Source: an uncultured Anaerolineae bacterium | Lineage (GTDB): Bacteria > Chloroflexota > Anaerolineae > Anaerolineales > Villigracilaceae | Reading direction: 5' to 3' | Length of the DNA stretch: 64,000 nucleotides | NCBI GenBank assembly: GCA_903838415.1 | Contig: CAILYI010000198.1 | Location: 1 to 64,000 of the forward strand | Part shown: positions 32,875-39,727 of the stretch, piece by piece | How positions within the stretch are numbered: position 1 is the first letter of the stretch | Layout of the letters: each line of letters opens with the position of its first letter | Translations under genes and position numbers: made by a program | The notes under the pieces: model-generated | Told to the model about the DNA's origin: nothing | Databases searched by the model: none | The model's input: the letters and a program-made list of their open reading frames with translations, nothing else

Positions 32875-33432
32875 TTACCCGGCTGGTTTATATTTACTCA
32901 AGTCGGCAGTGGCAATAAATGGCAGGTGACGATAATGCTCGTCGATATCGATGCCATAACCAAAAACATATTTATCGGGCACATCGAACCCGACGTAATC
33001 AGCATTCGCCGGCACTTCGCGGCGCATTTTCTTATCGAGCAGAACGCACACTTTGACGCTTTTGGGGTCGCGTGTTTTTAGCATCATCAAGACATGAGCC
33101 AGCGTCCGACCGCTATCGACAATATCTTCAACCAGCAAAACATTGCGGCCTTCGATATTCGTCATCAAGTCCAGGTTGACGCGCACATTCCCGCTCGAAG
33201 CATAATTCCCTTTGCCGTAGGAAGAGAGCGACATGCAGTCCATTTCATGGGAGATTGTGATCCAACGCGTCAGGTCGGCCGTAAATATCAGCCCGCCGCG
33301 CAGCAGGCAAACCACCAACAAATCCTGCCCGGCATAATCGCGGCTGATTTGTTCGCCCAGTTCACGCACTCGCTTTTCAATCGAAGCCGCATCGACGAAA
33401 ACTTCATCGATAAATTCGCGATAGTCTTGCAT
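32875..33432 (-). CDS. hpt: Hypoxanthine phosphoribosyltransferase, copy 1
   Basis: 185 residues. Salvages hypoxanthine/guanine with PRPP. The PRPP motif VLLVEDIVDSGRTL, the flexible-loop region SLSSYGKGN and the late KYVFGYGIDID are present. The ATG at 33432 is chosen: GGAGAG lies upstream and the protein then has the same length as its neighbour. A paralogue of identical length lies 33 bp upstream, so this is a tandem duplication. The substrate loops differ in detail (GLIFTADLTRW here), so specificity may have diverged. Confidence 0.92.
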   Translation of the reverse strand: MQDYREFIDEVFVDAASIEKRVRELGEQISRDYAGQDLLVVCLLRGGLIFTADLTRWITISHEMDCMSLSSYGKGNYASSGNVRVNLDLMTNIEGRNVLLVEDIVDSGRTLAHVLMMLKTRDPKSVKVCVLLDKKMRREVPANADYVGFDVPDKYVFGYGIDIDEHYRHLPFIATADLSKYKPAG

Positions 33433-33465
33433 CAGGCTCTCTCCATTTCGGCGGGTGGACAAATC

Positions 33466-34023
33466 CTACCCGACACCTTGGTACCGATTAAGGTCAACCA
33501 CGCCTACGAACGGCAGGTTGCGGTAATATTCATCCAGGTCGAGGCCATAGCCAAAAACGAACTTATTCGCAATGGCAAAGCCTTTGTAATCGATGGGGAC
33601 AGCCACCTCGCGGCGTGATTCTTTATCCAGCAACACGCACACTTTCAGTGTTTTCGGCTTGCGCATGCGCAGCATTTCCAGCACACGCGAAATCGTGTGA
33701 CCGCTATCGACAATATCTTCCACCAGCAGAACGTTCTTGCCTTCAATATTGGTTTGTAAATCCATCGTCACGCGAATATTTCCCGTCGATTCACGCGCAC
33801 CGGCGCCATACGACGAAACTGCCATGCAGTCGATCGCATTCGGCACAGTGAGTTGTCGCATTAAATCCACCATGAAGGGCAAAGCACCGCGCAAAATGCA
33901 AATGAGTAATATGCGCTCCCCCTGATAATCGCGATTGATTTCAGCTGCCAGTTCTATTACTCTCTTTTGGAGTGTTTTCTCGTCGATGAGAACCTCAGCC
34001 AAGAAGTTTTGATAATCCTGCAT
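33466..34023 (-). CDS. hpt: Hypoxanthine phosphoribosyltransferase, copy 2
   Basis: 185 residues. PRPP motif VLLVEDIVDSGHTI, loop AVSSYGAGARE and KFVFGYGLDLDE identify the family. AGGAG lies 5 bp before the ATG at 34023. By eye about half of the residues match copy 1, so the duplication is not recent. Both copies keep the motif residues, so neither looks degenerate. It lies between tdk and copy 1 in a nucleotide-salvage stretch. Confidence 0.92.
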   Translation of the reverse strand: MQDYQNFLAEVLIDEKTLQKRVIELAAEINRDYQGERILLICILRGALPFMVDLMRQLTVPNAIDCMAVSSYGAGARESTGNIRVTMDLQTNIEGKNVLLVEDIVDSGHTISRVLEMLRMRKPKTLKVCVLLDKESRREVAVPIDYKGFAIANKFVFGYGLDLDEYYRNLPFVGVVDLNRYQGVG

Positions 34024-34138
34024 TCCTGCTCCTTTTGTGCCACCTGGCTCGAAAATGATGCGAAATTGTCCATTGCCGTGGTTTTTTCCTGGCAAAGCCC
34101 CAGATGACTATACCATTATAACGAGGATTGCACCCGCC

Positions 34139-34708
34139 TTAGCGAGGCACCTCGTGATGTTTACGACAGCGTGCTTCGTACATTTCAGAAGCGCCGACAA
34201 TCACGACCGGATCGTCATAGCGCGCCGCTTTGCCATTGACCAAACGCTGGGTGCGGGAAGCCGGCTCACCACACACCATGCAAATCGCCTGGAATTTGTC
34301 AACATGTTCAGCCTCGGCCATCAGCGTCGGCATGGGGCCAAAAGGTTCGCCGCGAAAATCCTGATCCAATCCCGCCACCAACACGCGGATGCCATGATCC
34401 GCCAATTGGCGGGTCGCTTCGACGATCCCATCATCAAAAAATTGGGCCTCATCCACGCCGACGACGGTGGTATCCGCGTCCAACTTGGCAAAAATATCAG
34501 CCGCCTTCTCCACCGGGATGGCGTCAAAATCAGCTCCGGCGTGTGAAGTGACCTTTTCGACAGCATAACGCACATCGATGGACGGCTTGAAGACCTGCAC
34601 CTTTTGACGGGCAATCACCGCCCGCCGCATCCGGCGAATAAGCTCATCCGTTTTACCACTAAACATCGACCCACAGATTACTTCGACTGACCCATGAACG
34701 TGTTTCAT
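34139..34708 (-). CDS. tdk: Thymidine kinase (type II)
   Basis: 189 residues. Phosphorylates thymidine in salvage. The sequence shows P-loop GSMFSGKT, the DEAQFF Walker B-like segment with the catalytic Glu, and the zinc lasso CMVC...CRKH near the C terminus. The ATG at 34708 is chosen because GGAG lies 5 bp upstream; in-frame extensions run through a terminator hairpin. It lies after rpmE and before the two hpt genes. Confidence 0.95.
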   Translation of the reverse strand: MKHVHGSVEVICGSMFSGKTDELIRRMRRAVIARQKVQVFKPSIDVRYAVEKVTSHAGADFDAIPVEKAADIFAKLDADTTVVGVDEAQFFDDGIVEATRQLADHGIRVLVAGLDQDFRGEPFGPMPTLMAEAEHVDKFQAICMVCGEPASRTQRLVNGKAARYDDPVVIVGASEMYEARCRKHHEVPR

Positions 34709-34730
34709 ATCCGCTCCCGTAATAAAATAA

Positions 34731-34763
34731 TGACAGGCAGATGCGCTTTGCACCTGCCTGTCA
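34731..34763 (-). terminator. Hairpin terminator between rpmE and tdk
   Basis: A perfect 10-bp stem (34731-34740 with 34754-34763) is followed on the minus strand by the T-rich TTATTTTATT. Because tdk begins only 22 bp further on, it likely reduces rather than abolishes read-through from the ribosomal genes. Confidence 0.7.
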
Positions 34764-34817
34764 AGTTTACCTGATAATTGGGTTTTGTAGATACGACAGC
34801 TGTCGTATTCCAAAAAA

Positions 34818-35294
34818 CTAAGCGGCTTCGTTCGTGCCTTCGGGCAATTCATAACCCAACGCGCGAATTTTCTTCTTGCTGTCGATCAGCGCCTTGCGGC
34901 CAAAACCATCAATCGCCAGCGCAGCTTCATCACCTTCGCCAAGTTTTGCCATCAGTTGGGCAATCGTCACGATACCGGCCTTCTCAAGAGCACCCGTCAC
35001 GCGGATGCCAAGATCAAGTTCGGTAACAGGCTTCGGGGGCGCCTTGCGGGCTTCTTCCTTGGCCTTCTGGGTTTCAACATATTCCTGGCGAACCTGGAGC
35101 TTCTTGTAGAAGCGGTCTACCTGGCCTTCCACATCGAGAATGCGCGCCTGCTCGCCCGAGAAAAACGGGTGGCACTTCGAGCAAACTTCAACGTGGATGA
35201 CTTTGCGGGTCGAACCGGTCGTCCATTTGCTGCCGCATGAAGCGCAGACAACCTGGGCGTCCGTGTAATAAGTCGGGTGGATTTTTTCTCTCAT
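34818..35294 (-). CDS. rpmE: Ribosomal protein L31 with alpha-CTD-like C-terminal extension
   Basis: 158 residues, about twice the normal L31. Residues 1-72 are a zinc-type (C+) L31 with Cys17, Cys20, Cys38 and Cys41. A charged linker (73-90) leads to residues 91-151, whose pattern [22 protein letters not shown]...[20 protein letters not shown] strongly resembles the helix-hairpin-helix C-terminal domain of RNA polymerase alpha. The frame is open throughout, with no sign of a frameshift. The gene follows rpmA by 17 bp. The function of the tail is unknown; nucleic-acid binding is the natural guess from the fold. Confidence 0.92.
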   Translation of the reverse strand: MREKIHPTYYTDAQVVCASCGSKWTTGSTRKVIHVEVCSKCHPFFSGEQARILDVEGQVDRFYKKLQVRQEYVETQKAKEEARKAPPKPVTELDLGIRVTGALEKAGIVTIAQLMAKLGEGDEAALAIDGFGRKALIDSKKKIRALGYELPEGTNEAA

Positions 35295-35311
35295 GTCAAT
35301 GAACCTCTGGC

Positions 35312-35584
35312 CTATTCAGCGACCGCGAAAGCCTCTTGTGGGAGGACATTCACGCGCTTGTGGCCATGCACAACGTCAAAAACAACCACGCCATCAATCG
35401 TGGCGAACAGGGTGTCGTCAGTACCGGAGCCCACGTTCAAACCAGGTCTGATGTGCGTTCCACGCTGGCGGATAAGAATGTTGCCCGAAAGCACAGCCTC
35501 ACCAGCATATTTCTTCACGCCCAAACGCTGGGCATTGCTATCACGTCCGTTGCGGCTGGAACCGCCACCTTTTTTATGAGCCAT
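35312..35584 (-). CDS. rpmA: 50S ribosomal protein L27
   Basis: 90 residues, the usual length. It begins [17 protein letters not shown], so it has the standard processed-type N terminus that reaches toward the peptidyl-transferase centre and lacks the cleavable Firmicutes extension. [10 protein letters not shown] and [11 protein letters not shown] are conserved. It lies 11 bp after rplU in the universal rplU-rpmA order. Confidence 0.97.
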   Translation of the reverse strand: MAHKKGGGSSRNGRDSNAQRLGVKKYAGEAVLSGNILIRQRGTHIRPGLNVGSGTDDTLFATIDGVVVFDVVHGHKRVNVLPQEAFAVAE

Positions 35585-35595
35585 AGTGACCTCTC

Positions 35596-35913
35596 TTACT
35601 TCTCTTCGATTTTCTCAACAGCAAGACGGGTATAAGACTGGCGGTGACCGGTCTTCTGGCGGATACGCTTCTTGGGCTTGTAGTGGAAGTTGACTGTCTT
35701 CTCACCCCGGAAATGTTCCACAACTGTGACTTTTACGGATGTACCAACGACAGTCGGCGCACCCACGGTAACATTGTCACCATCCACCAGCAGGAGCACT
35801 TCGTTCAAATCAAGGCTCTTACCTGGTTCGACATGCAGCAAGTCGACTTCGATCATGCCGCCTTCGACGGCTTTATACTGTTTGCCGCCACTTTCCAAAA
35901 TTACGTATTTCAT
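35596..35913 (-). CDS. rplU: 50S ribosomal protein L21
   Basis: 105 residues. [18 protein letters not shown] and the C-terminal [19 protein letters not shown] are diagnostic. First gene of the rplU-rpmA-rpmE operon, preceded by a consensus promoter and a ~118-nt leader with a hairpin. Confidence 0.97.
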   Translation of the reverse strand: MKYVILESGGKQYKAVEGGMIEVDLLHVEPGKSLDLNEVLLLVDGDNVTVGAPTVVGTSVKVTVVEHFRGEKTVNFHYKPKKRIRQKTGHRQSYTRLAVEKIEEK

Positions 35914-36005
35914 AAACCCTTTCTCCTGGTCTTCGCTTCACCATAGTCACCGCGTTTCTTTCATGTTGCCGCCGCGCTACGGGGAAGCCGGGAATACGAC
36001 ATGCA

Positions 36006-36026
36006 AATACCCCTGATTGGGGTATT
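36006..36026 (-). promoter_or_regulatory. Leader hairpin of the rplU operon
   Basis: AATACCCC (36006-36013) and GGGGTATT (36019-36026) form a perfect 8-bp stem with a 5-base loop, a few bases after the predicted transcription start. It could be a ribosomal-protein autoregulatory leader or a 5' stabiliser. Confidence 0.5.
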
Positions 36027-36037
36027 GGCGAGAGAGC

Positions 36038-36066
36038 ATTATACTCGCCCACTGTTAGGCTGTCAA
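36038..36066 (-). promoter_or_regulatory. Perfect consensus sigma-70 promoter of rplU-rpmA-rpmE
   Basis: On the minus strand TTGACA (36066-36061), exactly 17 bp, and TATAAT (36043-36038). Both hexamers and the spacing are consensus, fitting a ribosomal operon. Predicted start is near 36031. Confidence 0.95.
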
Positions 36067-36225
36067 TTGCGATTCACGTATGAAAACGAGAACTTGACGC
36101 CCCAGCTTGCGGAAAGTATTATACAACAGGGCGCCGTTGTGTGCTCATTCATTTTCATCGCGCAAGAATCGGGTGGATTTCAAAATGGCAGGCCGTTAGA
36201 ATAGATTCAAGAAAGGAAAATGACC

Positions 36226-37095
36226 ATGACCACCCACTTAACCGATTACGAACAACAAAACGCTGACTATTTGCTGATCGAACAAGCCATCCGCTTTCTT
36301 GAGAGCAATTATCAGCGCCAACCCGAACTCAAAGAAGTGGCTGAAAGCGTCGGGTTGAGCGAGTTTCACTTTCAGCGTGTGTTCACGCGCTGGGCAGGCA
36401 TCAGCCCGAAACGTTTTTTGCAATTCCTGACCAAAGAAAGCGCCAAGGAATTGCTCAAACGGTCATCCGTTCTCAGCGCCACTTATTCGGTCGGGCTGTC
36501 CAGCCCCGGGCGACTGCACGATCTGCTCGTCAGCACTGAAGCGGTCTCACCAGGAGAATATAAATCGCGCGGAGATGGGCTGACCATCCGCTACGGCTTT
36601 CATCCCACACCCTTCGGTGAAGCGCTAATTGGGCTGACGGAACGGGGCATTTGCCACCTTTCGTTTGTCCAGGATAATCGCGATTCAGCCTTGAAAAACC
36701 TGATGGGTGATTGGGGAAGCGCGCTTCTGTTGGAGGATGAATCCGCCACCGGAGCGCTCATCGCCCCGATTTTTTCTCTCGAACACAACCTGACCCCGCT
36801 TTCGGTGTTCATTACCGGTACCAACTTCCAGCTGAAAGTGTGGGAGGCACTGCTGAGCCTTCCGCAGGGAACTGTCACAACCTACGAACAGATCGCCGCG
36901 CAAATCGGCAAGCCAGGCGCACTGCGCGCCGTGGGGACGGCTGTTGGCCGCAACCCGATCGCCTATCTGATTCCCTGCCATCGTGTCATTCGCAAAATGG
37001 GAGATTTCGGCAATTACCGCTGGGGCATCCCGCGGAAAAAAGCCCTGCTCGGCTGGGAATCAGCCCTGCCCAACACTCCCGCACCAACCATCTGA
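36226..37095 (+). CDS. AraC-HTH / O6-methylguanine-DNA methyltransferase fusion (Ada-like)
   Basis: 289 residues. An AraC-type helix-turn-helix (about 15-105; LKEVAESVGLSEFHFQRVF...GISPKRFLQF) precedes an O6-alkylguanine transferase with the acceptor Cys251 in IPCHRVI. It lacks the N-terminal zinc-containing phosphotriester domain of E. coli Ada, so it cannot sense methylphosphotriesters that way; it probably repairs alkylated guanine and may regulate transcription. AAGGA lies 8 bp before the ATG at 36226; an ATG 6 bp earlier is possible. The DMT transporter gene follows 11 bp on. Confidence 0.9.
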   Translation: MTTHLTDYEQQNADYLLIEQAIRFLESNYQRQPELKEVAESVGLSEFHFQRVFTRWAGISPKRFLQFLTKESAKELLKRSSVLSATYSVGLSSPGRLHDLLVSTEAVSPGEYKSRGDGLTIRYGFHPTPFGEALIGLTERGICHLSFVQDNRDSALKNLMGDWGSALLLEDESATGALIAPIFSLEHNLTPLSVFITGTNFQLKVWEALLSLPQGTVTTYEQIAAQIGKPGALRAVGTAVGRNPIAYLIPCHRVIRKMGDFGNYRWGIPRKKALLGWESALPNTPAPTI

Positions 37096-37106
37096 AAGGA
37101 TCTTTT

Positions 37107-38024
37107 TTGAAAACAAAAATCTGGGTCGCGCTGCTGGCCGTCTACCTTGTTTGGGGTTCCACTTATCTGGGCATTCGCTTTGCCATCGAAACCATTCCGC
37201 CCTTTTTGCAGGCTGCGATCCGCTTCCTGATTTCCGGCACATTCTTGTTTGCCTGGCGGAGAATGGCTGGCGACCCGGTGCCGACTCGCGGTCAGTGGAG
37301 ATCGGCAATCATCGTTGGCGGGCTGCTGCTGGTCGGTGGAAACGGCCTGATTTCCCTATCCGAAACCAAAATCCCAAGCGGAGTTGCCGCCCTGCTGGTC
37401 GCCACCATCCCGATGTTCATGGTGCTGGTGGAAGCGCTGCGGCCCGGCGGCGTCCGCCCAACGCTGGGACAGGTTGTGGGGTTATTAATCGGCTTCAGCG
37501 GCGTGATCGTGTTGATCGGTCCGGCTGAATTTGGCGGAGTGCGGGAGTTCAGCCTGATCAGCGGCGGCATTGCGCTCTTTGCGGCATTTTTGTGGTCACT
37601 TGGCTCCATTTACAACCGCAATGCCGACCTGCCAAAGTCAACCCTGCTCTTTACCGGCATGGAAATGTTGATGGGAAGTATCGGCCTGTTTATTGTCAGC
37701 GGGCTCAAAGGCGAAATCTCGCAATTCCAGATTGCCGCCGTTTCGACCCGGTCTTTATTGGGTTTGCTATATCTGATTACCTTTGGTTCACTGATCGGGT
37801 TTACTTCCTATGCCTGGCTGCTGCGAAATGCCCCCGTTTCGCTGGTTTCAACGTACGCATACGTCAACCCAATCGTGGCGGTGCTGCTTGGCAATTTGTT
37901 TGCGCAAGAAAAACTCAGCCCACGCATTCTGCTTGCGGCGCTAATTATTGTCGGATCTGTGGTTCTGGTAAATTTGGCCAAAAAGCCTGGGCCACTTTCC
38001 ATTGAACCGGAGGAAGTTGTGTAG
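37107..38024 (+). CDS. EamA/DMT-superfamily transporter (YedA-like)
   Basis: 305 residues, ten membrane helices in two EamA repeats. VYLVWGSTYLGIRFAIETIPPFLQ in the first helix pair and the second-repeat segment LRNAPVSLVSTYAYVNPIVAVLLGN are typical of the YedA branch, exporters of amino acids or other metabolites. The start is a TTG at 37107 with AAAGGA 6 bp upstream. The earlier in-frame GTG at 36840 lies inside the AraC-MGMT gene and gives an implausible N terminus. Cotranscription with the alkylation-repair gene is likely. Confidence 0.87.
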   Translation: MKTKIWVALLAVYLVWGSTYLGIRFAIETIPPFLQAAIRFLISGTFLFAWRRMAGDPVPTRGQWRSAIIVGGLLLVGGNGLISLSETKIPSGVAALLVATIPMFMVLVEALRPGGVRPTLGQVVGLLIGFSGVIVLIGPAEFGGVREFSLISGGIALFAAFLWSLGSIYNRNADLPKSTLLFTGMEMLMGSIGLFIVSGLKGEISQFQIAAVSTRSLLGLLYLITFGSLIGFTSYAWLLRNAPVSLVSTYAYVNPIVAVLLGNLFAQEKLSPRILLAALIIVGSVVLVNLAKKPGPLSIEPEEVV

Positions 38025-38040
38025 CAAAAAAAAACGCACA

Positions 38041-38076
38041 AAAAAACTGCCGAGGGAAATCCCCCGGCAGTTTTTT
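38041..38076. terminator. Bidirectional intrinsic terminator
   Basis: Stem 38041-38056 with 38061-38076, one A-C mismatch, GAAA-like loop, A/T tails on both strands. It separates the convergent transporter and glnA genes. Confidence 0.92.
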
Positions 38077-38106
38077 ATTCTCGCTCCTCCCAGAAAGAGA
38101 AATGGA

Positions 38107-39519
38107 TTAGCAATCGAAATAGAGTGTGAATTCGTATGGTGTCGGGCGGATGCGGACCGGGTCGAGTTCAACCTGGCGTTTGTATCCGATATAAGCTTCG
38201 AGCAGATCGGTCGTAAAGACATCGCCCTTGAGCAGGAATTCGTGATCGGCTTCGAGCGCTTCGAGCACCGCGCCCAAAGAACCGGGCACCTGCTTGATCA
38301 GCTTGGCTTCTTCGGCGGGCAGTTCGTACAAATCCTTATCCTGAGGATCACCCGGGTCGATACGATTCTGAACACCATCGAGACCCGCCATCAGGATGGC
38401 TGCAAAACACAGGTACGGATTGCTGGAAGCATCCGGGGCGCGGAATTCAACGCGCTTGGCCTTGGTGCTTTTGGTGACCGGAATGCGGCAGATGGCCGAG
38501 CGATTGCGCTGGGAATACGCAAGGTTGACAGGTGCTTCAAAGCCGGGAACCAGGCGGCGGAAAGAGTTGGTGGTGGGCGAAGTCAGCGCCAACAAAGCCG
38601 GGGCGTGCTTGAGCAAACCGCCGATGTAATACCGGGCCGTGTCGGACAAACCGGCATAACCTGCGGCATCATAAAAGACGTTGGTATCGCCCTTCCACAA
38701 AGACTGGTGGACGTGCATACCGGAACCGTTATCCCCAAAGAGCGGCTTGGGCATGAAGGTAACGGTCTTGCCGTTCTTGCGGGCGACATTCTTCGCGATA
38801 TATTTATAAAGCAGCAGGTTATCTGCCATGCGGGTCAGGGTGGTGAAGCGCATCCCCAATTCGGTCTGACCAGCGGTGGCCACTTCGTGGTGATGGATTT
38901 CCATCGGCACACCGGCATCCTGCAGGGTTAGCATGATCTGGCTGCGGACAAGCTGCAGCGTATCCGTGGGGGGCACGGGGAAATAACCTCGCTTGGGGGA
39001 AATCTGTCCGCCAAAGTTCTGACGATCGCCGCGGCCGCTGTTCCACCAACCTTCGTCACTGTCGATGTGATAATAGGATTCGTGCGTCCCGCTGGAATAG
39101 CGGACGTTATCAAAGATAAAGAATTCGGCCTCAGGCCCTACAAAAACCGTATCAGCGATGCCGGTTTGCTTGAGATAGGCTTCAGCCTTACGCGCCACAT
39201 AACGCGGATCGCGGCTGTAGGGCTGCAGGGTGATCGGATCAGCCACATCACAGGTAATCACCAGGGTCGGGATATCCGCTACCGGATCGATGAAAGCGGT
39301 CTCGGGATCGGGCAGCAGCAGCATGTCCGATTCGTGAATTTCCTGGAAGCCACGAATGGATGAACCATCAAACGGGATGCCTTCGGTGAAAAGTTCCTCA
39401 TCCAAACGGCGCACCGGGATCGTGAAATGCTGCCAGGTACCGGGCAAATCGGTAAAACGAATATCCACCATTTTGACATCTTTGGCGAATTTGAGAACAT
39501 CTTGAACAGTTTGAGCCAT
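38107..39519 (-). CDS. glnA: Glutamine synthetase type I
   Basis: 470 residues. Makes glutamine from glutamate, ammonia and ATP. GSI signatures are present: [17 protein letters not shown], the metal/substrate loop [13 protein letters not shown], and [12 protein letters not shown]. The residue matching the adenylylated tyrosine is present as Tyr398 in DLYELPAEE, and the gene is divergent from glnE, so it should be controlled by reversible adenylylation. The ATG at 39519 has AAGGAG 8 bp upstream. The promoter has an inverted repeat touching the -35 box. Confidence 0.97.
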   Translation of the reverse strand: MAQTVQDVLKFAKDVKMVDIRFTDLPGTWQHFTIPVRRLDEELFTEGIPFDGSSIRGFQEIHESDMLLLPDPETAFIDPVADIPTLVITCDVADPITLQPYSRDPRYVARKAEAYLKQTGIADTVFVGPEAEFFIFDNVRYSSGTHESYYHIDSDEGWWNSGRGDRQNFGGQISPKRGYFPVPPTDTLQLVRSQIMLTLQDAGVPMEIHHHEVATAGQTELGMRFTTLTRMADNLLLYKYIAKNVARKNGKTVTFMPKPLFGDNGSGMHVHQSLWKGDTNVFYDAAGYAGLSDTARYYIGGLLKHAPALLALTSPTTNSFRRLVPGFEAPVNLAYSQRNRSAICRIPVTKSTKAKRVEFRAPDASSNPYLCFAAILMAGLDGVQNRIDPGDPQDKDLYELPAEEAKLIKQVPGSLGAVLEALEADHEFLLKGDVFTTDLLEAYIGYKRQVELDPVRIRPTPYEFTLYFDC

Positions 39520-39570
39520 AAGGTAAACTCCTTTTGGGAACATAAACGGATTTTTGTATTAACAGCGCAG

Positions 39571-39599
39571 ATTATAGATTTGGGGTTGGATGAAGTCTA
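39571..39599 (-). promoter_or_regulatory. Promoter of glnA
   Basis: On the minus strand TAGACT (39599-39594), 17 bp, TATAAT (39576-39571). Transcription would begin about 50 bp before the ATG. Confidence 0.7.
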
Positions 39600-39616
39600 G
39601 TACCCAAACGGGTACT
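39599..39616 (-). promoter_or_regulatory. Candidate operator next to the glnA -35 box
   Basis: AGTACCC (39599-39605) and GGGTACT (39610-39616) are perfect inverted repeats with a 4-bp centre. The repeat abuts and overlaps the -35 hexamer by one base, a position suited to a dimeric regulator. Confidence 0.55.
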
Positions 39617-39630
39617 TTCTAGTTTAGAGG

Positions 39631-39664
39631 TCATAGATCAGATGTCATAGGTTGTAGATCATAG
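39631..39664. repeat. Three TCATAG iterons at 14-bp spacing
   Basis: TCATAG occurs at 39631, 39645 and 39659, each start exactly 14 bp from the last, inside degenerate 14-bp units between glnA and glnE. It may be a regulator binding array or a degenerate tandem repeat. Confidence 0.6.
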
Positions 39665-39714
39665 GTGGACAGGGCTTTCGTCTGGGATCATCCCATCTGA
39701 TTTCCGTTAAGCCT

Positions 39715-39720
39715 TATAAT
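39715..39720 (+). promoter_or_regulatory. -10 box of glnE, leaderless arrangement
   Basis: A consensus TATAAT ends 7 bp before the glnE ATG at 39728, with no Shine-Dalgarno sequence. There is no good -35 hexamer, so an activator may be needed; the iteron array lies 50-85 bp upstream. Confidence 0.6.
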
Positions 39721-39727
39721 CGCCGCC

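Noticed and set aside
34709-34852. N-terminal extension of thymidine kinase
   Set aside because: It crosses the rpmE terminator hairpin and overlaps rpmE. The start at 34708 has GGAG in place and matches family N termini.
36840-37106. N-terminal extension of the EamA transporter from a GTG at 36840
   Set aside because: The extension lies inside the AraC-MGMT gene in another frame and is unlike transporter N termini. The TTG at 37107 has AAAGGA correctly placed.
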